Source: Acidobacteriota bacterium
GTDB taxonomy: Bacteria > Acidobacteriota > Terriglobia > Acidiferrales > UBA7541
Direction: 5' to 3'
Length of the DNA: 64,000 nt
Assembly (NCBI GenBank): GCA_013289695.1
Contig: JABCZK010000018.1
Location: 22,595 to 86,594, forward strand
Numbering within the stretch: the stretch's first letter is position 1; each line of letters opens with the position of its first letter. The notes under the pieces are model-generated. The model worked only from the letters and a program-made list of their open reading frames with translations, did not search any database and was not told the origin of the DNA. A program made the translations under genes and the position numbers. Below are positions 35,191 through 44,297 of this stretch, piece after piece.

Positions 35191-35640
35191 TTAGAAAAGT
35201 TTGTCGGAATCGAGGAGAATGGTGACGGGGCCGTCGTTCACGATCTCAACCGACATGTGCGCCTGAAAAACTCCGGCGGCGACGCGCACTCCCAGCGCCC
35301 GCACGGCGCGCACAAATTCTTCGTATAGCGCCTTGCCTTGCTCGGGCGGCGCGGCATGAATGAAGCTCGGCCGTCGCTGGCCGCGCGCGTCGCCGTACAG
35401 CGTGAATTGCGAAACGGCCAGGACCGCGCCTCCGGAATCCAGCAGCGAACGATTCATTTTCCCCTGCTCATCGCCGAAGATGCGCAGGTTCACGATTTTC
35501 TCGGCCATGGATGCGGCGGTGGCCGCAGTGTCCTCTCGTCCCACTGCAATCAGCACCGCGAGTCCCGGGCCAATTTCGCCCGTGAGGTTGCCATTCACCA
35601 GCACCCGCGCACGAGTTACGCGCTGCAGCACGGCGCGCAT
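35191..35640 (-). CDS. dtd: D-aminoacyl-tRNA deacylase
   Basis: Cytoplasmic proofreading enzyme of 149 residues that hydrolyses D-aminoacyl-tRNA (and Gly-tRNA(Ala)). It begins MRAVLQRVTRARV and contains the two active-site signatures: SQFTLYG (77-83) and NDGPVTILLDS (from 135) with the Gly-cisPro pair. Length and motifs are canonical. It starts 33 bp after the M28 peptidase gene. Confidence 0.97.
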   Translation of the reverse strand: MRAVLQRVTRARVLVNGNLTGEIGPGLAVLIAVGREDTAATAASMAEKIVNLRIFGDEQGKMNRSLLDSGGAVLAVSQFTLYGDARGQRRPSFIHAAPPEQGKALYEEFVRAVRALGVRVAAGVFQAHMSVEIVNDGPVTILLDSDKLF

Positions 35641-35673
35641 AGTTTCCCTCGGTGCCTTCGCAAATTCATGCGG

Positions 35674-37203
35674 CTAGTTCCCGCCAGCCGGAGCCGTCGG
35701 GGTCACAGGCTTGCGCGGCAGCAGATCCGGCAACTGCGCGACGTTGTAGGCCCACACGGCCATGACTTGCGCGCCTTCGACGAGATCAGGTTCATGCGCC
35801 TGGTCAAAAGTGTCTGCCTGGGAGTGATGCGTTTCGAAATACTGCGCCGGATCCTGAATGCAGAAAAATCCCGGCACGCCGGCTTCGTCGAACGAAGCGT
35901 GGTCGCTGCCGGTCATCCATCGTTCGCTGAGCTCGAGCAATCCCAGCGAGCGCAACGGGGCGACAACTTTGTCCATCACTTCGCGATCCTGGTAGTTGCG
36001 CATCAGGCTGATGCTGATCACGCGGCCGGTGCCGACGTCGTGAATCAGCGCGGCGGAAAATTTGGGCAATTCGTCCTTGTGCGCCGCGACGTACGCGCGC
36101 GAGCCGTTCAAGCCCTGCTCTTCGCCGGAAAACAAAACGAATCGGATCGTTCGCTTCGGCCGCACGCCCGACTTCCCGAGCGCGCGCGCGGCTTCCATGA
36201 CAATCATCGAGCCAGTGCCGTTGTCCGTACTCCCTGTGCCAAGATCCCAGGAATCCAGATGCGCGCCGAGCAGCACGATTTCGTCGGGCTTCTCGCTGCC
36301 GCGAATTTCCGCGACCGTGTTATAGACTTCCACGGGCTTGTCGCCGATGGAATTTTTCAGGTCGAGCTCCAGCTGCACTGGGCCGCGCTGCAGCAGTCGC
36401 CAGATCATCCCGTAACTTTCCGCTGAGACGAATGCCGCCGGGATCGGTGCGATGTCGTAGTTGCGCCCGCCGAGTCCTGTCATGTTCAGCAATCCGTCGG
36501 GCTTGCCGGAATCCGTGAGCGTCGCCAGCACGCCCTCGCTCTTATAGAACTCGGTGCGCGCCCGTACGTACTCGCGGAATCCGGGACCTGGCGTAACCTG
36601 CGCGCCCGGACGGTGCGGCGCCACCAGCACAATCGAATCACCGTAAGGGATGGTCACGGGATTGGGCGCGGGCTGGCCGGCAGGCGGCAGCGGCGCAGGC
36701 TCCGCTGAAATCACAATCGCGCCTTTCAGCTTGCCCTTGTATTGCGTGAGATCGTTCACCGATTGCGCTTTCACATACACGACCGGCCCGCGTACGGCGC
36801 CGTTCGTAGAAGGCGCCCAGGCGTATGATGCAATCTCGAGCGGATGCAGCGATGGGCTGACGATTCGGCCACTCGCGGCGCCGCGTTCCCAGGTGCGCGC
36901 GATGGTCCATGATTCCAGATGCGGATTCGCAGCACCGTAGTCGCTGAATTTCTGCCGCGTCCAATCGTTGGCCTTCTTCAGATTTTCCGAGCCGGTGAGC
37001 CGCGCGCCGATCACATCCGAAAGGTATTCGAGGTTAGCCATGATCTCGTTGTGGTCATGCACCTCGGCAAGAATCTTATCGTCGGATTCCGCATTCGGGT
37101 CTTTTGTTGCCGCCGCTGGTTGTTGTGCGTGGATCACGGCCCAGCCGCCTGCCACCGTACAAATTACGGACAAAGTAAAAATGGAAACGCCCCGTGATTT
37201 CAT
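35674..37203 (-). CDS. Exported M28-family zinc peptidase
   Basis: Secreted aminopeptidase/carboxypeptidase-like enzyme of 509 residues with a signal peptide. A PA-type insert (about 120-220) precedes the co-catalytic zinc domain: His and Asp in LLGAHLDSWDLGTGSTDNGTG, the catalytic Glu pair in LFSGEEQGLNGS, and the late ligands in MTGSDHASFDEAGVPGF and ETHHSQADTFD. This matches the glutamate-carboxypeptidase-like M28 group. It probably trims peptides in the periplasm or outside the cell. It heads a minus-strand run. Confidence 0.92.
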   Translation of the reverse strand: MKSRGVSIFTLSVICTVAGGWAVIHAQQPAAATKDPNAESDDKILAEVHDHNEIMANLEYLSDVIGARLTGSENLKKANDWTRQKFSDYGAANPHLESWTIARTWERGAASGRIVSPSLHPLEIASYAWAPSTNGAVRGPVVYVKAQSVNDLTQYKGKLKGAIVISAEPAPLPPAGQPAPNPVTIPYGDSIVLVAPHRPGAQVTPGPGFREYVRARTEFYKSEGVLATLTDSGKPDGLLNMTGLGGRNYDIAPIPAAFVSAESYGMIWRLLQRGPVQLELDLKNSIGDKPVEVYNTVAEIRGSEKPDEIVLLGAHLDSWDLGTGSTDNGTGSMIVMEAARALGKSGVRPKRTIRFVLFSGEEQGLNGSRAYVAAHKDELPKFSAALIHDVGTGRVISISLMRNYQDREVMDKVVAPLRSLGLLELSERWMTGSDHASFDEAGVPGFFCIQDPAQYFETHHSQADTFDQAHEPDLVEGAQVMAVWAYNVAQLPDLLPRKPVTPTAPAGGN

Positions 37204-37361
37204 TTGATTCGCCCCTTTTTGATTGCTGCGGTTCTGTGCAGTCGATGACGGATGATTTTATGCGCCGCGCAGCCCGAAAACAATGCGCGCGAAATTTCGA
37301 ATACTAGACGCGCCCGACGCTCAAAGCGTTTCGCTGCTGCCGTTCTCAGCGCGGCGAAAGT

Positions 37362-37988
37362 ATGCTAGAAACGGAAGCGCCGCTGGCGAGAGGAACACGA
37401 TTGAAACTGGCGCTGATCGGAACGCATGGAGTGGGCAAGACCACTCTGGCGTATGAAATCTGTTCGTTGCTGAAGAAGGCCCACTACAATGTGGAGCTGG
37501 TGACGGAAGTGGCGCGGCAATCGCCGTTTCCAGTGAATGCCGCAACGACCATCGAGGGCCAGCTGTGGATTCTGCACGCGCAGATTGCCGCGGAGCTGGA
37601 CGCGGCCCGGCGGGCACCGCACGTGATTACCGATCGCGCCGTGCTCGATAATTATTGTTACCTGGTGAATAAATTTGGGCGCCAGCCGCAGCTGGAATCG
37701 TGGCTCGCATGGTGGATGGATACTTACTCGATTCTAATCGGCGTGCCGCCTGTTGAAGTGGATATTCCCGCGGACGGATTTCGTTCGGAGGATCGCGCGT
37801 TTCAGCACCGCATTCACGATCTGCTCATTGACTTGCTGGCCTCGGCTCCGTTCAATAATTTGCGCGCCCCGGTCATGTGGCTCGACCCAGCCAAGCGACG
37901 CGGCTGGGCCGAGCACATTTTCCATGCGGCTGCGCCATTTCTTGCGCCATCGGCCGTCGCGCGCGCCGGCGATGGCGCGGCTCGCTGA
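37362..37988 (+). CDS. AAA (NadR/Ttd14-like) P-loop NTPase
   Basis: Cytoplasmic protein of 208 residues. Walker A is GTHGVGKTT (20-28), followed by the AAA_28-type sequence NVELVTEVARQSPFPVN and a Walker-B-like VITDRAVLDNY. Proteins of this group resemble the kinase half of NadR and other small-molecule kinases, so phosphorylation of a nucleoside-like substrate is plausible but unproven. The MFS transporter gene starts 18 bp after its stop; the pair may form a salvage or uptake unit. Confidence 0.8.
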   Translation: MLETEAPLARGTRLKLALIGTHGVGKTTLAYEICSLLKKAHYNVELVTEVARQSPFPVNAATTIEGQLWILHAQIAAELDAARRAPHVITDRAVLDNYCYLVNKFGRQPQLESWLAWWMDTYSILIGVPPVEVDIPADGFRSEDRAFQHRIHDLLIDLLASAPFNNLRAPVMWLDPAKRRGWAEHIFHAAAPFLAPSAVARAGDGAAR

Positions 37989-38005
37989 CCTATGGTAGCC
38001 ATAGG

Positions 38006-39223
38006 ATGAGCGCTTCCTCTCCTGTATCGCCGCTTCCTCCGGCTCGTCCGATGAAACGCTGGCTCACACGCGGAGTTCTCGGCATCGGCCTGGCGAGCCT
38101 GTTCTCCGATTGGGGTCACGAAGCGGCCACGGCGATTCTGCCCGCGTTTCTCGCGAGCTTAGGCGCGCCGGCGTTTGCGCTGGGTGTGATTGAAGGAGTT
38201 TCAGACGGGCTCTCCAGCTTCGCGAAATTGGCGGGCGGCTGGATTGCGGATCGTCCGCAGCTGCGCAAGCCGACCGGCATCATCGGATATTTCGCCACCG
38301 GACTTTCCACATTTGCTTACGCCTTCGCGCAAAGCTGGCCGGCGATTCTGGTGATGCGCGCGCTCGGGTGGATGGGGCGCGGCAGCCGTGGGCCATCGCG
38401 CGACACGTTGCTCGCTGGCGCAGTCGCGCCAGGGCAAGAAGGCCGCGCGTTTGGATTTGAACGCGCGATGGACACGATTGGCGCAGTGCTCGGCCCGCTG
38501 TGCGCGACGGCGTTGCTGGGAGTGCTGGGCGCGCGCGGAGTTTTGCGCTGGACTCTGCTGCCCGGTCTCGCCGCAGGATTAGCCTTCGCGTTTCTGGCGC
38601 CGCAAGGAATCCCAGATGAAGGCCACCGCGCCCCGAGCTTTGCATCAAGCTTCGCGCAACTTCCGAAAACGTACTGGCATTTTCTCACCGGAGTTTTTGC
38701 GCATGGCATTGGAGATTTTGCGCCCACTTTACTGATTCTGCGAGCGGGCCAGATATTGACGCCGCGTTACGGCTTTGCGCGAGCTTCGGCCATCGCCGTG
38801 GGGCTTTACACTTTTTATAATTTCGTGGATGCGGCGGCATCGTATCCGGCCGGAGCGCTCGCCGACCGTATTGGCAAGCGCGGGCTCCTGGCGGTTGGCT
38901 ATCTTTTCGCGGTGGCGGCGTTCGCGGGATTCATTTTCGAACCACCCACGATTCCGGTCCTGGCGGTCTTATTTGGACTGGCGGGAATTCACGGCGCGGT
39001 GCAGCAATCGGTGGAAAAATCGCTCGCGGCGGAGCTGCTTCCCGTAGCCAACCGCGGTTCGGGATTCGGCGTGCTGGCTACGGTGAACGGCGTGGGCGAC
39101 TTGATTTCCAGCGTCGCGGTAGGCGTGCTGTGGTCGAGTGTAAGCCCCAACGCCGGATTTATTTATGCCGGGACGTTCACGCTGCTGGGCGCAATCCTGA
39201 TTTATTTTTATACCGGGCGCTAA
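38006..39223 (+). CDS. MFS transporter
   Basis: Inner-membrane protein of 405 residues with about twelve helices. The family loops are RGSRGPSRDTLLAGAV between TM4 and TM5 and PAGALADRIGKRGLLAVGY in the second half, a variant of G-x-x-x-D-R-x-G-R/K. Start: ATG at 38006; a later ATG at 38051 is possible. The substrate is not readable. Its stop overlaps the stop of convergent mutM (39220-39223 share CTAA). Confidence 0.88.
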   Translation: MSASSPVSPLPPARPMKRWLTRGVLGIGLASLFSDWGHEAATAILPAFLASLGAPAFALGVIEGVSDGLSSFAKLAGGWIADRPQLRKPTGIIGYFATGLSTFAYAFAQSWPAILVMRALGWMGRGSRGPSRDTLLAGAVAPGQEGRAFGFERAMDTIGAVLGPLCATALLGVLGARGVLRWTLLPGLAAGLAFAFLAPQGIPDEGHRAPSFASSFAQLPKTYWHFLTGVFAHGIGDFAPTLLILRAGQILTPRYGFARASAIAVGLYTFYNFVDAAASYPAGALADRIGKRGLLAVGYLFAVAAFAGFIFEPPTIPVLAVLFGLAGIHGAVQQSVEKSLAAELLPVANRGSGFGVLATVNGVGDLISSVAVGVLWSSVSPNAGFIYAGTFTLLGAILIYFYTGR

Positions 39224-40131
39224 CGCTTCGCTTTGCTGCGGGAGCGGGACGCGCGTTTGCGGCCGCGCTGCTTCGCGAGCTTGCGCGGCTTTTTTGCTTT
39301 CGGCGGCGCGGGCTGGCATTGCGGGCAAAAATGGCTGCTGCGCCCGGCAACGATGATGCGGCGAATGATCGTGCCGCAGCGAGCACACTTTTTGCCGTCA
39401 CGCTGGTAGGCGCGATGCCTTTGCTGAAACTCTCCGCGCCCGCCTTCCAGATCCACATAATCCGAAATGGAGGAGCCGCGCAGCCGGATCGCGTCGCGCA
39501 AAATGTGCTGCACCGCGCGATGCAGCCGACGCAGCTCGTCATCCTTCAGCTGGGCGCCGATCTTTTCAGGATGGATTCGCGCGCGCCACAGGCTTTCGTC
39601 GGCATAAATGTTGCCGATACCACGCACGACGCCCTGGTTCAGCAGGACTGCCTTGATGCGCGACTTGCGCGCCTGCACCCGCATGCGGAATTCCTCCGCG
39701 CTGATTTCCAACGGCTCAAGGCCCAAGCCGCCCAAGACGCGTTCGTGCGCGCCATTTGCCAGCAGCGCCATCCGACCAAATCTGCGCACATCGTTGTAGC
39801 GAAGTTCGCGGCCATCATCCAGCGCGAGGAACACGTGCGTGTGATCCGGAACGGGCGTTTCTGGCGGGCAGACGCTGATCTTGCCGGTCATGCCAAGATG
39901 AATCAGCAGCGAACTTTCTTCCCCGGGAGTTTTTCGCGGCTCGAGGTCCAGCAGTAAATATTTTCCCAGGCGCCGGATGCGCGCAAACGTTCCGCCGGGC
40001 AAATCCTGTTCCAGCGCCGCGGGATCGTCAATAAAATCCGTCTTGTACAGGCGCACGCTCAGCACCCGCCGCCCGGGCAGAACCTCCCGCAATCCGCGCG
40101 CTACAGTCTCGACCTCCGGCAGCTCCGGCAT
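39220..40131 (-). CDS. mutM: Formamidopyrimidine-DNA glycosylase
   Basis: DNA repair glycosylase/AP lyase of 303 residues that removes 8-oxoguanine and Fapy bases. The N-terminus MPELPEVETVARGL supplies the catalytic Pro and Glu, LLIHLGMTGKI the catalytic Lys, and GIGNIYADESL the H2TH region. A zinc finger at about 250-275 has C-x2-C in CARCG and C-x2-C in HFCPQC. The C-terminal 30 residues are a Lys/Arg/Ala-rich tail, an extension beyond the usual ~270 residues. Confidence 0.96.
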   Translation of the reverse strand: MPELPEVETVARGLREVLPGRRVLSVRLYKTDFIDDPAALEQDLPGGTFARIRRLGKYLLLDLEPRKTPGEESSLLIHLGMTGKISVCPPETPVPDHTHVFLALDDGRELRYNDVRRFGRMALLANGAHERVLGGLGLEPLEISAEEFRMRVQARKSRIKAVLLNQGVVRGIGNIYADESLWRARIHPEKIGAQLKDDELRRLHRAVQHILRDAIRLRGSSISDYVDLEGGRGEFQQRHRAYQRDGKKCARCGTIIRRIIVAGRSSHFCPQCQPAPPKAKKPRKLAKQRGRKRASRSRSKAKR

Positions 40132-40261
40132 TCAGGGCCTCGCAAGAACGGTAACACAGTCGAGGCATAGTCTCGCGCCGCGGATGCGTTCGCCCGGCCA
40201 GACGAGCCGGGTGTGCTAGACTCCAGCCGCTTCCGCAACGAGAAAAAGGGAGGAAGGAAAA

Positions 40262-41500
40262 ATGCGTAAATTGGTGCTCGCGGTGTGCATGCTGCTGGCC
40301 ATCCCCGCGTGGGCGCAGACGGTCGCCATTCGCGCTGGGAACCTGATTGACCCCGCGACTGGCGCGGTGGCAAAGAACCAGATCATCTTGGTGAAAGACA
40401 AGAAAATCGTGGAAGTCGGCGCGAATGTAAAGGTTCCCAAGGATAGCGCGGTCATTGATCTTTCGAGCGAATGGGTGATGCCTGGCGTGATGGACGCGCA
40501 CACGCACGTTACGCAAAGCGTGAAATATTTTCGCGAGCTCGATCATAACTATCTGGTGGAAGCCACCGGCCAGCGCGCGTTGCGCGGACTGTACGAGTCG
40601 CAGATACTTCTGAATGCGGGGATCACCACGGTGCGCGACGTGGGCAACGACGCGAATTTCGCAGCCGTGGACCTGCGCAAAGCGATCGATGCGGGATGGT
40701 TCGTCGGACCCACCATACAAACTGCCGGCAAAATCATCGCGCCGTTTGGAGGCCAAAGCCGCGGCATCCCACAGGAAATTGGCCCATTCTGGCGTTTTGA
40801 ATATTACGACGCAGATGGCCCGGAGGAGATCCGCAAAGCAGTCCGCGAAAATATTTTTTATGGCGCGGACCTGATCAAGCTGGTGGCCGACAACAGCGAT
40901 TACCATTACTCGCTGGAAGAAACTCGCGCCGCCGTGGACGAGGCTCACCACGCAGGACGTCCGGTGGCCGTGCACGTGCTCGGCGGCGAGGCGGCGGACA
41001 ATGTAATCGCCGGGGGCGTCGATTCCCTCGAGCACGGATTCTTCCTGACCGACGATCAGCTGCGGCGGATGAAAGAAAAGGGAATTTTTCTTTCCAGCAC
41101 GGACTTCCCTGCCGTCCATTTTGAAGCGGGCGGATTCGCCGGCGGAGAAAAAATAGGCGCAGCGATTATTGACCGGCTACAGCGCGCGTATAAAGTCGGC
41201 GTGAAAATCGCTTTCTCGACGGACATCGTGACGGATTACAAGGACGAAGACCGCGCGCAAATGACCTGGGATTATCTGGCCGTGTGGCGCGCGGCGGGCG
41301 TGCCCAACGCGGAAATTCTGAAGAGCATGACCACAAACGACGCCGAGCTGCTGCGGATTCAGAAGGAGCGCGGCGCGATCGCGGCTGGTTTGTTCGCGGA
41401 TATCATCGCCATGCCGTCCAGCCCGCTGGACGACATCGAGGCGCTGCGAAAAGTTGATTTCGTGATGAAGAACGGCGCCGTGGTGCGCAAGCCGCGCTAG
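40262..41500 (+). CDS. Exported metal-dependent amidohydrolase
   Basis: Periplasmic hydrolase of 412 residues. A signal peptide (LVLAVCMLLAIPAWA) precedes an amidohydrolase TIM barrel: His80 and His82 in GVMDAHTHVTQ, Lys in ADLIKLVAD (probably the carbamylated metal bridge), His in VAVHVLGGEA, His in DSLEHGFF and Asp in AFSTDIVTD. This matches the imidazolonepropionase/Xaa-Pro dipeptidase-like exported group common in Acidobacteria. A strong GGGAGGAAGG precedes the ATG. It is divergent from mutM. Confidence 0.92.
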   Translation: MRKLVLAVCMLLAIPAWAQTVAIRAGNLIDPATGAVAKNQIILVKDKKIVEVGANVKVPKDSAVIDLSSEWVMPGVMDAHTHVTQSVKYFRELDHNYLVEATGQRALRGLYESQILLNAGITTVRDVGNDANFAAVDLRKAIDAGWFVGPTIQTAGKIIAPFGGQSRGIPQEIGPFWRFEYYDADGPEEIRKAVRENIFYGADLIKLVADNSDYHYSLEETRAAVDEAHHAGRPVAVHVLGGEAADNVIAGGVDSLEHGFFLTDDQLRRMKEKGIFLSSTDFPAVHFEAGGFAGGEKIGAAIIDRLQRAYKVGVKIAFSTDIVTDYKDEDRAQMTWDYLAVWRAAGVPNAEILKSMTTNDAELLRIQKERGAIAAGLFADIIAMPSSPLDDIEALRKVDFVMKNGAVVRKPR

Positions 41501-41588
41501 TTACTGGGCAGGGATCGGTGCGAATACGCGCGCATCTGGCGATTTGCTATTTTCCGCGCTTAACGCGACGCCGCTTTTTCCTAGATTG

Positions 41589-41714
41589 CTACAAGTATGC
41601 TTCCAGCTCGATGAATCTAGCTGCGTCCAGATCGCGCAGACCGCGTTCCATTTTTTCGCGCCAATCTGGATACGACATTTCATCTTCTAGGATGCGCTGA
41701 CCCAACGTCTTCAC
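41589..41714 (-). CDS. Short charged hypothetical protein (41 residues)
   Basis: A minus-strand frame from a GTG at 41712-41714 to TAG, which encodes acidic/basic amphipathic helices: LGQRILEDEMSYPDWREKME followed by RGLRDLDAARFIELEAYL. Codon choice and the helical pattern look genuine, and the next upstream in-frame codons reach a stop. It resembles small antitoxin-like or unknown proteins. There is no toxin-like neighbour in the 230-bp gap. GGGGAG lies rather far upstream. Confidence 0.45.
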   Translation of the reverse strand: MKTLGQRILEDEMSYPDWREKMERGLRDLDAARFIELEAYL

Positions 41715-41731
41715 AGCTGCATTCTACTCCC

Positions 41732-42586
41732 CTACCGCTGGCTTGGTGGCAAGAGCGCGAATACGCGGACAGGGCCGCCGGAGCCGCCTTCCAATTTTAT
41801 GGGCGCGGAAATCAGGAACGCGCCGGCTTCGGGCAACTGGTCCATGTTTGCGAGATTTTCCAGTTGATACAGCCCGGCGGGCAGCGTCACGCGATGGACT
41901 TCGAAATCCTTCGACGGGCCGTAGTCAATGCTCAGGGTATCAATTCCCAGCCCCACCGCCCCGCGCTCGATTAGAAGCCTCGCAGCCTCCACCGAAAATC
42001 CCGGAAAGTGCATCACACCAGCCGCATCCATGTTGCGGTAGCGCGCCTGGTCTGGCCAGCGCGAAGCCCAGCCGGTGCGCAGCAACACCACCGCACCGGC
42101 GGGAATACGCCCATGCACCGCTTCCCATTTTTCCACGCGCATCACGTGCAGGCGATAATCCGGATCTTTGGCAACCTCTTCGCGCACATCAATCACCGCC
42201 GCGGGCGCGAACAGATGCTCCACCGAAATTTGATCCAGGTACTCCTTCCCCGGAGGAAAGTGCGCAGGCGCATCCATGTGCGTGCCGTAGTGCTCGAGCA
42301 TCCAAAAACTGCGCGCGAAGTAGCCATCCTTCTCCGGCGTCGCCTCCAGCTTTGCTTCAAACGTGCGGTCGCTTCCGGGCCACGCAGGCAGCTTGCCGTT
42401 GATCGCGTAGGTCATGTCCACCACGCGCGTGCTGCCGTCGGAAACGCCGCGCAACCAAGCTTGCGGCGAAACTGGTTTTTTACTTTGCAACGTCGGCGAC
42501 GATGCGGCGCGCGAGCGCGTGAAACCGAATACCACCAAGGCGCAGGCGAGCGCCGCGCTCATACAAATGACGGACCGTTTGTGCAT
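41732..42586 (-). CDS. Exported cyclase-family (kynurenine-formamidase-like) hydrolase
   Basis: Protein of 284 residues with a signal peptide. The metal-binding signature of the cyclase family, HYGTHMDAPAHF, is intact, preceded by MTYAINGKLPAWPGS. This manganese/zinc hydrolase fold includes bacterial kynurenine formamidase and isatin hydrolase. Start: ATG at 42584-42586 with GGAGG eight bases upstream; longer starts add only six residues. No tryptophan-catabolic genes adjoin it, so the substrate is open. Confidence 0.88.
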   Translation of the reverse strand: MHKRSVICMSAALACALVVFGFTRSRAASSPTLQSKKPVSPQAWLRGVSDGSTRVVDMTYAINGKLPAWPGSDRTFEAKLEATPEKDGYFARSFWMLEHYGTHMDAPAHFPPGKEYLDQISVEHLFAPAAVIDVREEVAKDPDYRLHVMRVEKWEAVHGRIPAGAVVLLRTGWASRWPDQARYRNMDAAGVMHFPGFSVEAARLLIERGAVGLGIDTLSIDYGPSKDFEVHRVTLPAGLYQLENLANMDQLPEAGAFLISAPIKLEGGSGGPVRVFALLPPSQR

Positions 42587-42686
42587 CAGATGAACCTCCA
42601 GCAAGGAATGCTATCGCGGCTAAACTTCGCTTTTCGAGCTTTGATTTCTGTTTGTTGCGAGCGGAGCATCGCCCGCGGCGGCAGAC

Positions 42687-43145
42687 TCAGGGTAACGGGA
42701 TACCAGGGGAAGCGACGATGCCCGCCATGCGCAGGATTTCGGAATATTCTTCGTCGGTGAGGGGGCAGACGGTGAGGCGCGTGTTCTTGAGGAACTTGAT
42801 TTTGCGCAGCAATTTATTTTCGCGCAGTTCGGCCAGCGTCACCTGGCGCGGCAGGCGTTCGATCGCGCGCAGGTCCATCACCATTTTCTTGGGATCGTTT
42901 TCGTGCGGGTCAGGATACGGATCGCGACTCACTTCCGCTAGCGCGTAAAGCGCGTGCTCGGGCTTGCCATGGTACGCCAGCGCACGGTCGCCTTTGTGGA
43001 TCTGCTTCAGCTGGCGAATCGCGTCAGGACGATGCCCGGCGTGCCGCCACATTTCCTTACCCTTCACGAAAAGGGTGTCCCAGTGGTAGACGCGCGGGTC
43101 TACCGCAAGCAGCCAGCGTCTTGGTTTGTGGGGAGGTTGCGTCAT
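42687..43145 (-). CDS. EVE-domain protein
   Basis: Small protein of 152 residues made of one EVE/PUA-like domain: RRWLLAVDPRVYHWDTLF, then GDRALAYHGKPEHALYALAEV and RDPYPDPHENDPKKMVMDL. EVE domains read modified bases (5-methylcytosine derivatives in DNA or modified RNA) and are frequent in defence and RNA metabolism, but this short stand-alone form (YebR-like) is usually a solitary housekeeping gene. No restriction gene is next to it. Confidence 0.9.
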   Translation of the reverse strand: MTQPPHKPRRWLLAVDPRVYHWDTLFVKGKEMWRHAGHRPDAIRQLKQIHKGDRALAYHGKPEHALYALAEVSRDPYPDPHENDPKKMVMDLRAIERLPRQVTLAELRENKLLRKIKFLKNTRLTVCPLTDEEYSEILRMAGIVASPGIPLP

Positions 43146-43281
43146 CCGTCAAAAAGTGTCGGGCGAACTATACACGGAAGCCGCAAAAAATGGCGAACTT
43201 TGTAATGGGAATTTTGAGGGTGGTGCCAGAGCGGGCCAAGCGGCTGAAGGAAGGCAGGCGAATCGAGAGCTAAGCCTATTG

Positions 43282-43587
43282 TTAACTGATGTCTACGTAG
43301 ATGTCCTCGCCCCGAACCTCGACTGCATAACAGCGGACGCCTACTGTCGGATTGGTCGTCAACTTCCCGGTCGTTACGTCGTATTTCCAACCGTGCCACG
43401 GACATACGACGACCTGGCCTTCGAGCTCTCCTTCGCCCAGCGGGCCGCCGCGATGCAAGCAGATGTTATTGATTGCAAATAATTTACCATCAACGTTCGC
43501 CAGCGCGATGTTCTTGCCGTCGATATCGAATTCGCGGATCGTGCCCGGGGGGATTTCGTCTTTCTTTGCTGTCCGCAAAAAGGGCAT
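43282..43587 (-). CDS. Rieske-type [2Fe-2S] ferredoxin
   Basis: Soluble electron carrier of 101 residues. Both halves of the Rieske site are present: C43-x-H45 in NICLHRGGPLGEG and C62-x2-H65 in VCPWHGWKYD. It resembles the ferredoxins of dioxygenases and NirD-like proteins and has no membrane anchor. It lies 79 bp downstream of nuoB on the same strand, so the two may be cotranscribed. Confidence 0.93.
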   Translation of the reverse strand: MPFLRTAKKDEIPPGTIREFDIDGKNIALANVDGKLFAINNICLHRGGPLGEGELEGQVVVCPWHGWKYDVTTGKLTTNPTVGVRCYAVEVRGEDIYVDIS

Positions 43588-43666
43588 CGCGTATTCCTTT
43601 CCAAGCTGATTGCTGGGCTGCGAGTTTCGGCGCTTGGCTCCATCGCCGCTCGCTACTGTTGCTTCC

Positions 43667-44227
43667 CTACCGAGGCGCGGGAGACTGCGCGACCATCACG
43701 CCCTCTTTGAACCCTTCCACCATTTCCGGTTTCAAGCGCACCGCCGTCGGGCGCTTGGCCAGGGACATCTGGTCAATCTTGTCCTGCAGCTTCAGCAGCG
43801 CGTAGAACAGCCCTTCGGGCCGCGGCGGACATCCGATCACGTAAACGTCCACTGGCACGATGCGGTCGACGCCCTGCAGCACGGAATAGACGTTGAAGGG
43901 GCCGCCCACGCTGGAACACGCGCCCATCGAGATGCACCACTTCGGGTCCGGCATCTGGTCCCACACACGCTTCAGCACCGGAGACATTTTCAGCGTCACC
44001 GTGCCGGCGACGATCATCAGGTCTGCCTGGCGCGGCGAAGGACGAAACACTTCGGCGCCGAATCGCGCGATATCAAAGCGCGAAGTCGTGGAAGCGATCA
44101 TTTCGATGGCGCAACAGGCGAGTCCGAAGGTCAGCGGCCAGATGGCGCTCTTGCGCGCCCAATTAAAAACATAATCAACTGTGGAAAGGACGTAACTGCG
44201 TTCGAAGCGATTATCCAAAACCCCCAT
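43667..44227 (-). CDS. nuoB: NADH-quinone oxidoreductase subunit B (lone copy)
   Basis: Complex I subunit of 186 residues that holds iron-sulfur cluster N2. All four ligands are present: the tandem Cys38-Cys39 in GLACCAIEM, Cys104 in MGACSSVGG and Cys133 in [10 protein letters not shown]. Start: ATG at 44225-44227 with GGGAG upstream (a TTG at 44248 would add seven residues). No nuoA, C, D or other complex I gene adjoins it, so it is either a detached subunit or a paralogue used in another complex. A Rieske ferredoxin follows. Confidence 0.93.
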   Translation of the reverse strand: MGVLDNRFERSYVLSTVDYVFNWARKSAIWPLTFGLACCAIEMIASTTSRFDIARFGAEVFRPSPRQADLMIVAGTVTLKMSPVLKRVWDQMPDPKWCISMGACSSVGGPFNVYSVLQGVDRIVPVDVYVIGCPPRPEGLFYALLKLQDKIDQMSLAKRPTAVRLKPEMVEGFKEGVMVAQSPAPR

Positions 44228-44297
44228 CACGGCTCCCGGACCCCACAAACTCGGCGAGTATAGCGATGGGCGTCGCGCGAGTCAAACACGTGTTCCA

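Noticed and set aside
35338..36426. 362-codon plus-strand frame over dtd and the M28 peptidase
   Set aside because: His/Arg/Val-rich shadow; both genes on the other strand are certain.
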